Below, in pieces: positions 27,442 through 35,632 of a stretch of DNA of 47,291 nt (position 1 is the stretch's first letter; each line of letters opens with the position of its first letter). The stretch is from an uncultured Erysipelotrichaceae bacterium. GTDB lineage: Bacteria; Bacillota_I; Bacilli_A; Erysipelotrichales; Coprobacillaceae. Below the pieces are notes generated by a model. It saw nothing but the letters and a program-made list of their open reading frames with translations. It was not told the origin of the DNA and did not search any database. Location: contig CATOPA010000002.1 of NCBI GenBank assembly GCA_951801965.1, positions 1-47,291 of the forward strand. Direction: 5' to 3'. The position numbers were made by a program, and so were the translations under genes.

Positions 27442-28111
27442 TTTTATAACCTACTCCCCAGACAGTTTGAATATATTCAGGATTTTCTGCACTGTCATGC
27501 ATTTTTTCTCTTAAATGACGTATATGTACCATAATAGAACTGCTAGAATTTGTATAGTACTTTTCACCCCATAATTCTTGAAACATTTGATCAACAGTAA
27601 TGACTTTTCCTTTATTTTCACAAAGTAACCAAAGAATAGAAAATTCTGTAGGTGTTAAAGACAGAAGCTGATTATTCAATAGACATTGATGATTATCTTT
27701 ATCAATGGAAAGAGCTTTAAATGTAATCATATTTGACTTTTGATGTGTAAAAGTTTTATAACGACGCAGTTGAGCTTTAACTCTTGCCATTAATTCTAAA
27801 GGACGAAAAGGCTTTGTCACATAATCATCTGCTCCCATAGTTAACCCAGTAATTTTATCTATTTCTGTTTCTTTGGCTGTTAACATAATAATTGGAAATT
27901 GAAATTTTTCTCTTATTTTCTGACACATTGTTAATCCATTGATATCAGGTAACATAATATCTAAAATAGCCAAGTCAATGGATTGACTTTCTATACATTT
28001 CATAGCCTCAATTCCATTATAAAACTTAAAGACTTGATAACCTTCATTGTTTAAATAAAGTTCTACCAAATCAGCAATTTCTTTTTCATCATCCACAACA
28101 ACGATCTTCAT
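27434..28111 (-). CDS. VanR-like OmpR-family response regulator
   Basis: LAILDIMLPDINGL; GADDYVTKPFRPLELMARVKAQLRR; VWGVGYKIG. Confidence 0.93.
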   Translation of the reverse strand: MKIVVVDDEKEIADLVELYLNNEGYQVFKFYNGIEAMKCIESQSIDLAILDIMLPDINGLTMCQKIREKFQFPIIMLTAKETEIDKITGLTMGADDYVTKPFRPLELMARVKAQLRRYKTFTHQKSNMITFKALSIDKDNHQCLLNNQLLSLTPTEFSILWLLCENKGKVITVDQMFQELWGEKYYTNSSSSIMVHIRHLREKMHDSAENPEYIQTVWGVGYKIG

Positions 28112-28202
28112 ACTCTCACCTCTTATTCTATTATATTACAATTTTTTTATGTATTTCTTAAGAAAATATTAAAATCAGTAAGATAATCTTACTGATCAGA
28201 TA

Positions 28203-28967
28203 TTACAAATATTTAACCAAAAGCATAGACAAGCCTAGAACCGTTAAAACAAGACCTGTTACACGATTGAGCGTCTCAGGTTTTGCTTTGTTTGCAAAAA
28301 GTGCTGCAATTCTTGCTCCAATGAGTGTTGCAAGAATACAAACAATTAAAGCATCAATATGAGACAAACCACCTAAATAAAAATGTGAGAAAGCTCCAGT
28401 GAATGCTGTAAATGTCATAATAAAAACACTCGTTCCTACTGCAGTCTTTAATTCATATTGTAAAACAGATGTTAAAATCAGCAGTAACATCATACCTCCT
28501 CCAGCTCCAACAAATCCACAAATAAAACCAATCAGACACCCACAAAAAATAGACTGCTTGTTTTTTTCTTTTTGAGATTTACCTTCTTGAACATCTCTTG
28601 ATGTCATGACTGGTCTAACCATAAATTTTATTCCAAGAAGTGTTGTCATAAAAACAGAAAAGCTTCCCATTGTTGACGTTGGTACAAGACGAGCAATATA
28701 ACTTCCTACCATTGTCATAATTAAAACGCTTATAAGCATAATAAAACCATTTTTAATATCAAGATTTTTATTTTTTCCATAGGTATAAGCTGAGACAGCA
28801 GATGCAAGAACATCAGATGCTAAGGCAATGCCTACTGCCTCATAAGCATCAATATTTAAAAAAGTAATTAACATTGGTGAGATAATAGCTGCAGCAGATA
28901 ATCCTGCAAGACCAGTTCCAACTCCTGCTCCAAGTCCAGCAATAATATAAATAACATAAGCAAACAT
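28203..28967 (-). CDS. TauE/SafE family sulfite exporter-like permease
   Basis: Polytopic with GAGVGTGLAGLSAAAIISPML and CGFVGAGGGMMLLLIL repeats. Confidence 0.9.
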   Translation of the reverse strand: MFAYVIYIIAGLGAGVGTGLAGLSAAAIISPMLITFLNIDAYEAVGIALASDVLASAVSAYTYGKNKNLDIKNGFIMLISVLIMTMVGSYIARLVPTSTMGSFSVFMTTLLGIKFMVRPVMTSRDVQEGKSQKEKNKQSIFCGCLIGFICGFVGAGGGMMLLLILTSVLQYELKTAVGTSVFIMTFTAFTGAFSHFYLGGLSHIDALIVCILATLIGARIAALFANKAKPETLNRVTGLVLTVLGLSMLLVKYL

Positions 28968-29389
28968 TATTTTCCCTCCATAACATTCTGATATATTTTT
29001 TGTATAACATGATTAAATGTTTCTTTTTCTTCTTTAGAAACATCTTTTAGAAGCATTTGATAAAATTGATTTCTGATTTTTAATCCTTCCTCTATTACTG
29101 GTAATGCGTTATCTAAAATAATAAGATGATACTTTCGTTTATCATTATCATCTTGAATCGCTTGAATAAAGTCTTTTTTAATAAGTTTTTCTATACTCAT
29201 TGACACATGTGATTTGATGATTCCTCTTTTTTCAACAACATCTTTTGCTGTATTAAAGTCTGGATTGTTATAAAGATATAATAAAATTTCAAGTTCATTG
29301 CTTGATATATGATATTTTTTTAATAAATCTATATATATCTCATTATGTCTTTTCTTCATTTTATAAAATAACCTTAATAAATCATTCAT
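28967..29389 (-). CDS. MarR family transcriptional regulator
   Basis: Winged-helix pattern ISSNELEILLYLYNNPDFNTAKDVVEKRGIIKSHVSMSIEKLIKKDFI...DDNDKRKYHL. Confidence 0.88.
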   Translation of the reverse strand: MNDLLRLFYKMKKRHNEIYIDLLKKYHISSNELEILLYLYNNPDFNTAKDVVEKRGIIKSHVSMSIEKLIKKDFIQAIQDDNDKRKYHLIILDNALPVIEEGLKIRNQFYQMLLKDVSKEEKETFNHVIQKIYQNVMEGK

Positions 29390-29401
29390 TATTTCTTCCT
29401 C

Positions 29402-29450
29402 ATTAGTTCTATTTTGAACTAATTATAATTCTGCTTATTCTTTTTGTCAA
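29402..29450 (-). promoter_or_regulatory. Consensus sigma-A promoter with overlapping inverted-repeat operator of marR-tauE
   Basis: Minus strand TTGACA, 17 bp, TATAAT; operator ATTAGTTC-N6-GAACTAAT at 29402-29423. Confidence 0.85.
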
Positions 29451-29498
29451 GTTATCTCTTTTTTAGATATTTTTCTACATATATCATCATGGCTTTCA

Positions 29499-29527
29499 TT
29501 GACTTTAAAACACTTTTGGCTTATAAT
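29499..29527 (+). promoter_or_regulatory. Strong promoter of the NifU-like/GGGtGRT operon
   Basis: TTGACT (29499-29504), 17 bp, TATAAT (29522-29527). Confidence 0.8.
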
Positions 29528-29624
29528 TTTATACAGGTGAAAAGCTTCACCAGGGGAAATGAAAAACATATATTTTTCTTTTGTCCATGCAATAATCATT
29601 TATACAAATGAAAGGAGTAAAAAA

Positions 29625-30317
29625 ATGATTTATACACATGAAGTAGAAGAAATGCAATGCGTAACACGCGGTGCTAATCATGGATGTGCTCCAATTCCTG
29701 AAGAAGGAAAATGGGTATATTCAAAAGAAATCAAAGATATTTCTGGATTAACACATGGTATTGGTTGGTGTGCTCCTCAACAAGGTGCATGTAAGTTATC
29801 TTTAAATGTTAAAGAAGGAATTATTGAAGAAGCATTAATTGAAACTATTGGATGCTCTGGTATGACTCACTCAGCTGCTATGGCTTCAGAAGCATTAGTT
29901 GGTAAAACATTATTAGAAGGATTAAATACTGACTTAGTTTGTGATGCTATCAACACTGCAATGAGAGAATTATTCTTACAAATCGTTTATGGTCGTACTC
30001 AATCTGCTTTCTCTGAAGGTGGACTTCCTGTAGGTGCTGGACTTGAAGACTTAGGTAAAGGATTAAGAAGTATGGTTGGTACATCTTATTCAACTAAATT
30101 AAAAGGTCCTAGATACTTAGAATTAACTGAAGGTTATGTAAATAGACTTGCTTTAGATAGCAACAATGAAATCATTGGTTATGAATTCATTAGTCTTGGA
30201 AGAATGATGGATATGATTAAAGCTGGAAAAGATGCAAATGAAGCTTTAAAAGAAGCTACTGGTACTTATGGTAGATTTGCTGAAGCTGCTAAATACATCG
30301 ATCCAAGAAAGGATTAA
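29625..30317 (+). CDS. NifU/IscU-like iron-sulfur scaffold-type protein
   Basis: Cys positions HGCAP, GWCAPQQGAC, IGCSGMTHSAAMASEALVGK; SD AAAGGAG before ATG 29625 (track start at 29559 lies in the leader). Confidence 0.8.
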   Translation: MIYTHEVEEMQCVTRGANHGCAPIPEEGKWVYSKEIKDISGLTHGIGWCAPQQGACKLSLNVKEGIIEEALIETIGCSGMTHSAAMASEALVGKTLLEGLNTDLVCDAINTAMRELFLQIVYGRTQSAFSEGGLPVGAGLEDLGKGLRSMVGTSYSTKLKGPRYLELTEGYVNRLALDSNNEIIGYEFISLGRMMDMIKAGKDANEALKEATGTYGRFAEAAKYIDPRKD

Positions 30318-30332
30318 TGGGGAGGTACAATA

Positions 30333-31331
30333 ATGGCATTATTTGAAAGTTATGATAGAAGAATTGATCAAATTAACGCTGCATTAGCTAAATATGATAT
30401 TAAATCAATTGAAGAAGCTAAAGCAATCTGTGATGAAAAAGGTATCAATGTTTATGATATCGTAAAATCAACACAGCCAATCTGTTTTGAAAATGCATGC
30501 TGGGCTTATACTGTAGGTGCAGCAATGGCAATCAAAAATGGAGATACAAGAGCAGTCGATGCTGCTAAAACTATTGGTGTAGGTTTACAATCTTTCTGTA
30601 TTCCTGGATCAGTTGCTGATGATCGTAAAGTTGGTTTAGGTCATGGTAATTTAGGATCTATGTTATTAGATGAAAATACAGAATGTTTCTGCTTCTTAGC
30701 AGGACATGAATCTTTTGCTGCTGCTGAAGGAGCAATCAAAATTGCTGAAAAAGCAAACAAAGTTAGAAATAAACCATTAAGAGTTATCTTAAACGGTTTA
30801 GGAAAAGATGCTGCTAAAATTATTTCAAGAATCAATGGATTCACTTATGTAGAAACTGAATTTGATTACTTTACTGGAGAAGTTAAAGAAATCTCTAGAA
30901 CAGCATATTCTGATGGACCAAGAGCAAAAGTTAATTGTTATGGTTCTGATGATGTACGTGAAGGTGTTGCAATTATGCATAAAGAAGGTGTAGATGTTTC
31001 TATTACTGGTAACTCTACTAACCCTACACGTTTCCAACATCCAGTAGCTGGTACTTATAAAAAAGAATGTATCGAACAAGGTAAAAAATATTTCTCAGTT
31101 GCTTCAGGTGGTGGAACTGGACGTACATTACATCCTGATAATATGGCTGCTGGTCCTGCTTCTTATGGTATGACTGATACTATGGGTCGTATGCACAGTG
31201 ATGCTCAATTTGCTGGTTCTTCATCAGTTCCTGCTCACGTAGAAATGATGGGATTAATCGGTATGGGTAACAACCCAATGGTTGGTGCTACTGTTGCCGT
31301 AGCTGTTGCTATCGAAGAAGCTTGTAAATAG
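30333..31331 (+). CDS. GGGtGRT family protein (function unknown)
   Basis: VASGGGTGRTLHPDNMAAGPASYGMTDTMGRMH; directly downstream of the NifU-like gene. Confidence 0.9.
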   Translation: MALFESYDRRIDQINAALAKYDIKSIEEAKAICDEKGINVYDIVKSTQPICFENACWAYTVGAAMAIKNGDTRAVDAAKTIGVGLQSFCIPGSVADDRKVGLGHGNLGSMLLDENTECFCFLAGHESFAAAEGAIKIAEKANKVRNKPLRVILNGLGKDAAKIISRINGFTYVETEFDYFTGEVKEISRTAYSDGPRAKVNCYGSDDVREGVAIMHKEGVDVSITGNSTNPTRFQHPVAGTYKKECIEQGKKYFSVASGGGTGRTLHPDNMAAGPASYGMTDTMGRMHSDAQFAGSSSVPAHVEMMGLIGMGNNPMVGATVAVAVAIEEACK

Positions 31332-31340
31332 CAAAATAAA

Positions 31341-31367
31341 AAGTCTTGATTTAATCAAGGCTTTTTT
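31341..31367 (+). terminator. Intrinsic terminator of the GGGtGRT operon
   Basis: AGTCTTGAT TTA ATCAAGGCT + T6. Confidence 0.85.
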
Positions 31368-31560
31368 AATTTTATAAGTAATTGAAACTTCATTTTTTTT
31401 GAATTTAATATCATAATTTTTAGGGTTAATTACAATATGACGTCTTTTCGACACCTTTTCGACACCCTATTTATTAATATAGAAATCAAAAAAGCAGCTT
31501 ATTTGTAGCTTTTAAATCAATATTTTATTGATATTAATGGTCCAATTTCACCTCATAAAA

Positions 31561-31597
31561 ACAAAAAAATCCTATCTCTAGTATTAGAGATAGGATT
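31561..31597 (-). terminator. Terminator of the phage late operon
   Basis: AATCCTATCTCTA GTAT TAGAGATAGGATT perfect 13-bp stem; minus-strand T7 run follows. Confidence 0.88.
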
Positions 31598-31603
31598 TAC
31601 TTT

Positions 31604-32350
31604 TTATATAACTGTTAATGATGAGACAGCTACCCAAGAATTAATTTCTTTTAATAAAGCTTCTTGAACACCTTTATTTGTTTGTAACTTCTTGACTGTA
31701 TGTATTCTTTCTATAACTGATTCTGGGACTTTCTTTCCTCGTGTAGAAGCTAGTCCACCATATACTGCTCCACTTTTGATTTTCACTTTAGAATTGACTT
31801 GAACTGTTTTGATTGTTGGAGCTGCTTTCTTTTTCAGTCCCCATTTCTCTGCAATACCTATCGCAATAGCTTTCGCAATATCTTTCTTCTTTGTCTGATA
31901 AATCTTCATATCTGAAGCGTTATCAATAAAACATGTTTCTAATAATGCCCCTGATATACCTAGCTTCTTACATTTATAGATGACTGCAAAGTTTTCTCTC
32001 TTTACTCCTCTATTTGTAAAGTATTGACTTAGATTTTTAACAATCTCCTGTTCTACACTGATTCCATTTTCTAACTTTGTGACCCATATTTCTGTTCCAT
32101 GTGCTTTTTTATCATAAGCATTGAAATGAACTTCAAAAACATAATCATACTTCTTGATATGAAATGTTCCATTCTTAACATCTTTATAAGCATTTCTTTT
32201 CTGATCGTAGATATCTACATCAACTTCATAATATTTTAATTCATTATCAATAAGTTTTACAAGCTCTCTTGTCAAATCAGCTTCTTTATAGCCATTTCCT
32301 ATTGCTCCACAATCTCCAGCTCCATGTCCACTAATTAATAAAATCTTCAT
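31604..32350 (-). CDS. Phage N-acetylmuramoyl-L-alanine amidase (endolysin)
   Basis: ILLISGHGAGDCGAIGNGYKEADLTRELV; VFEVHFNAY; LLETCFIDNASD: Amidase_3 motifs. Confidence 0.93.
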   Translation of the reverse strand: MKILLISGHGAGDCGAIGNGYKEADLTRELVKLIDNELKYYEVDVDIYDQKRNAYKDVKNGTFHIKKYDYVFEVHFNAYDKKAHGTEIWVTKLENGISVEQEIVKNLSQYFTNRGVKRENFAVIYKCKKLGISGALLETCFIDNASDMKIYQTKKKDIAKAIAIGIAEKWGLKKKAAPTIKTVQVNSKVKIKSGAVYGGLASTRGKKVPESVIERIHTVKKLQTNKGVQEALLKEINSWVAVSSLTVI

Positions 32351-32386
32351 TTCATTTTCCTCCTAATATAAAGAGTAGCCTTTCGA

Positions 32387-32836
32387 CTACTCATGTTCTC
32401 CGTTATTAACTACTTTATTAGCCACTTCCAGTCCTTTTGTAAGCACTGTTGGAACATTATATCCTGCTTCTACAAAATTCTCTACAATGCTTCTTAATTC
32501 GTTGACAAGAAGTGAAGCCAATACAAACCATCCTAATAAAGTTGTGATTCCTAAATCCATTCCTAATACACTTCCTATATCAATAAAAATATAAGAAGCC
32601 ACAAAAGCAACGAGGATCATCATCCAATATCCTAATTTTTTAAGAACACCTAACCATCCTTTATTAGAATTTTCTTTCTTGGCAATTCTAGACTTCATCC
32701 ATCCAGTTATCCAATCAATAATATTTAGTAGTAAAAATAATGCAAACAATGGCCAATGCTTTCCAAACATCATTGTCATTGTTGCTATAACTGCTCCTAC
32801 AATTGCGTTATATTTATCCATGTAATTTAAATTCAT
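32387..32836 (-). CDS. Phage holin (toxin-secretion/phage-lysis holin type)
   Basis: Three TM; LLLNIIDWITGWMKSRIAKKENSNKGWLGVLKKLGYWM. Confidence 0.88.
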   Translation of the reverse strand: MNLNYMDKYNAIVGAVIATMTMMFGKHWPLFALFLLLNIIDWITGWMKSRIAKKENSNKGWLGVLKKLGYWMMILVAFVASYIFIDIGSVLGMDLGITTLLGWFVLASLLVNELRSIVENFVEAGYNVPTVLTKGLEVANKVVNNGEHE

Positions 32837-32910
32837 TTCTATATCCTCTCTTTCGTTTTTTAACATAAAAAAACACCTATAAAATAAGTGCTTTAATAAT
32901 CTTTATTCTA

Positions 32911-33222
32911 TTATATCAACGTTTTTATCCATGTGATTTCACCATTAGATGGACTAATAACTTTGTCTATAATCTCATTAAATGTTTTTCCAACAAATGT
33001 AAAGTATGAACCACCCTCTGTACTACTTTGCACTTCTTCGAATCCACTCTTTATATCTCCTTTAAATTCCTCCGTTTTAATTAAACTATAAAAACAAATC
33101 GGCACACCATCAAACTCAAATTCATATATATCATAAGTTAATGCTTGATAGCTATATTGGCCAAATTCTTCTCCATAAGGAAAAAATCTTTTTGACATTT
33201 GTTTTAATATTCCATGTTTCAT
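32911..33222 (-). CDS. Hypothetical phage protein between tail-tip and holin genes
   Basis: Likely start at MKHGILKQMSK with SD AAAGGTG; no recognised domain. Confidence 0.6.
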   Translation of the reverse strand: MKHGILKQMSKRFFPYGEEFGQYSYQALTYDIYEFEFDGVPICFYSLIKTEEFKGDIKSGFEEVQSSTEGGSYFTFVGKTFNEIIDKVISPSNGEITWIKTLI

Positions 33223-33245
33223 TTTTTTTGCACCTTTCCTTTTTA

Positions 33246-35630
33246 TTACGCAAGCCATGTAGCTTGTACACATAACCAAGAGCCAGTAGGAACAGTATTG
33301 CTCATTGTAGTATTATTACTGTATCTTTCAGCTCTACAATGTCCATCTGCATAAATGTTTAGAACCCATCTATTGGATCCCGAACCTTGTTGAACTGTGA
33401 TGATTTGATTTGGCACTCTATATCCACTTGGGATAGTAAAAATTGATGTATGTTCAGACCATGTAGTTGAATTAGTTACAACACCTCTCATCTGTACAAC
33501 ACCACCTACTTTACGGACTTGTACTGCTATATAACCACTATATGTTGATATTCCACTACCATAAGTTACATTTACCCAACCACTATCTGACACTGGATAA
33601 GTAGATGGTTTACCAGTTATATTGCCCCAAGCTAATTCATCTACATAAGCCAATCGTCTGTTATAACTCGTACCAGCATATACATCACCTTGCACATATA
33701 CTGATTTGTTAAACCAATGTTTAGGAGCAGTTGTCATATAATGACAAAATGCTGTGTTTTGTGAACCTATCTGTATTTGTAATCCATTTGTTACACTTGT
33801 TAAATAGTTAGAATGTGTATGTAACGATGGTGGGAAGCTTAATGGTTTTTCTACTATATCATCATATTTAACAACATGTGTATGTCCTTCCTCTGAAAGT
33901 TTATTTAGATGCACTTCTTTTTCACCAACATACATTTTAGAACTATCTGGAACTTCTATAACTGAATCTTCATGCTCCAGAACCTTTTTGATTCCTAAAC
34001 GACCAGTTTTTACATCAAAATCAAAACTCTTAAAAGCAGTTGATATAGTCACTTGTGAAAATGCAGTATTATAACCAAAGATATCTCCAACATATATCCT
34101 AAATTCATACGATTTATTGGCATCTAATCCAGTTATTGATCTAGACATATCTTGCCTAAGTGTTTGATAATTTCCTCCTAATTCTGTATAACCATGAGCA
34201 TCTACAGACTTGTATTGAATTTTATATCTTAATAGGTTTTTTTCTTCTTCAGCTACTTTTAATGATGATGCCTGAAGCGATGCACTTGCATTAGCTATAG
34301 TATCTTCTATTCTTTCAACTCCTACACCTAATATCTTAGGTGATAAATAAGCAAGAATATTAATTTCTAATGTACGTGTAGCAGTTCTCCCTCGACTATC
34401 AGTAATAGTTGCTGTGATGGTCTGTGGTCCACTTACTGTCACAACCCCTGTTGCCCCACTTACTGCATTGATTGTATATCCACAACCTACTATTTTATAT
34501 GACTTGATTGTGGATCCATATGAGCCAACTGCACCAATAATTGCAAAAGATAGCTTAGATTTATTTTGTACATATGCTCCAACAAGATTTTTAACATCAT
34601 CGACCGTATCAACACATGTCACACTACTCATTGTTGGAACAACTGATGCAGGGACATTCATTGTATAGTAATAATACTGATCACTGCCTATCTGTGTACT
34701 TCCATAATATGTCCTTAAGATGATCGTCATGCTTCCGCTTATTGCATTCGGTATTTCATTGCATAATGACAGAGGTGGTGTAAATGAAGCACTTGCTGAT
34801 AAAGAACTTCCTATCACCTGCCATGTCTTTGAACCAAAAGAATACCACATGCTATGTGTAAAGTTTGTATTTCCTCTTGAAATCGTAAATGACTTACTAT
34901 TTCCAATTGTTGTGCCGCTGCTTGCACTCACTGTACTTGGTCCATAATACCCAACTGTCGCTGTCACTGTACTTGTTCCTATATTTGTATTCCCATTATA
35001 TGTCGTACATGTAAATGTCACTGTTTGTGAAGCATTTGGACTCTTTGAAATAATATCTATTGGAACTGCCCATGAAGCACTTGTAGCAAGTCCAGTTCCT
35101 ATCGTTCCACTTAATCCTGCACATGACCATGTCACTGTATGTGTGAATGAGGTACTTGCTCTTGAAATGGATAAAACGATATTTCCTGCTCCTGGCTTTG
35201 CTCCATTTCCACTTGATACAGAGATAGAACTTTTTCTTGCAATTGTATTTAATGTACCATTACCAGATAATGACATTGATGAGAGTTTGGACCCTAACCA
35301 TGTAATATCAATATTAAATGTTGCACTCACACTGAATGATTTTGTTCCATCGGTATTATGACTAATAGTTGTTGTGCCACTTCTAATAGTAGCAGAGCCA
35401 CTGCTTCCAGTTGCTCCACCTGTGTAATTTCCTGTGTACTTTGTTCCATTAACAGTCACCGTATAAGATTTTGATGCCGAAAAACTAATACTAGCATCCC
35501 AATGAAGTTTCAAATTCCAGCTAATTGTTGTTGTATTGTTAGCAATACTCTGTGATGATTGTGACCAGTTAAAAGTCAGCCAAAGATGTGATCTATAAAC
35601 ACTTGATTTAATTGTTCCACTGCTTGCCAT
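33246..35630 (-). CDS. DUF859-type phage tail/receptor-binding structural protein
   Basis: Ser/Thr-rich N-terminal Ig-like repeats; distal globular-type C-terminus. Confidence 0.8.
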   Translation of the reverse strand: MASSGTIKSSVYRSHLWLTFNWSQSSQSIANNTTTISWNLKLHWDASISFSASKSYTVTVNGTKYTGNYTGGATGSSGSATIRSGTTTISHNTDGTKSFSVSATFNIDITWLGSKLSSMSLSGNGTLNTIARKSSISVSSGNGAKPGAGNIVLSISRASTSFTHTVTWSCAGLSGTIGTGLATSASWAVPIDIISKSPNASQTVTFTCTTYNGNTNIGTSTVTATVGYYGPSTVSASSGTTIGNSKSFTISRGNTNFTHSMWYSFGSKTWQVIGSSLSASASFTPPLSLCNEIPNAISGSMTIILRTYYGSTQIGSDQYYYYTMNVPASVVPTMSSVTCVDTVDDVKNLVGAYVQNKSKLSFAIIGAVGSYGSTIKSYKIVGCGYTINAVSGATGVVTVSGPQTITATITDSRGRTATRTLEINILAYLSPKILGVGVERIEDTIANASASLQASSLKVAEEEKNLLRYKIQYKSVDAHGYTELGGNYQTLRQDMSRSITGLDANKSYEFRIYVGDIFGYNTAFSQVTISTAFKSFDFDVKTGRLGIKKVLEHEDSVIEVPDSSKMYVGEKEVHLNKLSEEGHTHVVKYDDIVEKPLSFPPSLHTHSNYLTSVTNGLQIQIGSQNTAFCHYMTTAPKHWFNKSVYVQGDVYAGTSYNRRLAYVDELAWGNITGKPSTYPVSDSGWVNVTYGSGISTYSGYIAVQVRKVGGVVQMRGVVTNSTTWSEHTSIFTIPSGYRVPNQIITVQQGSGSNRWVLNIYADGHCRAERYSNNTTMSNTVPTGSWLCVQATWLA

Positions 35631-35632
35631 AT

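Noticed and set aside
30825-31079. Antisense ORFs inside the GGGtGRT gene (also 30641-30844, 31254-31454)
   Set aside because: No SD, low-complexity composition, fully explained by the sense coding sequence.
31341-31367. AGTCTTGAT..ATCAAGGCT as an att site
   Set aside because: Typical intrinsic terminator with T6; similar hairpin chemistry follows tRNA-Trp.
34414-35361. Plus-strand ORFs opposite the DUF859 gene
   Set aside because: Antisense shadow ORFs of a strongly coding minus-strand gene.
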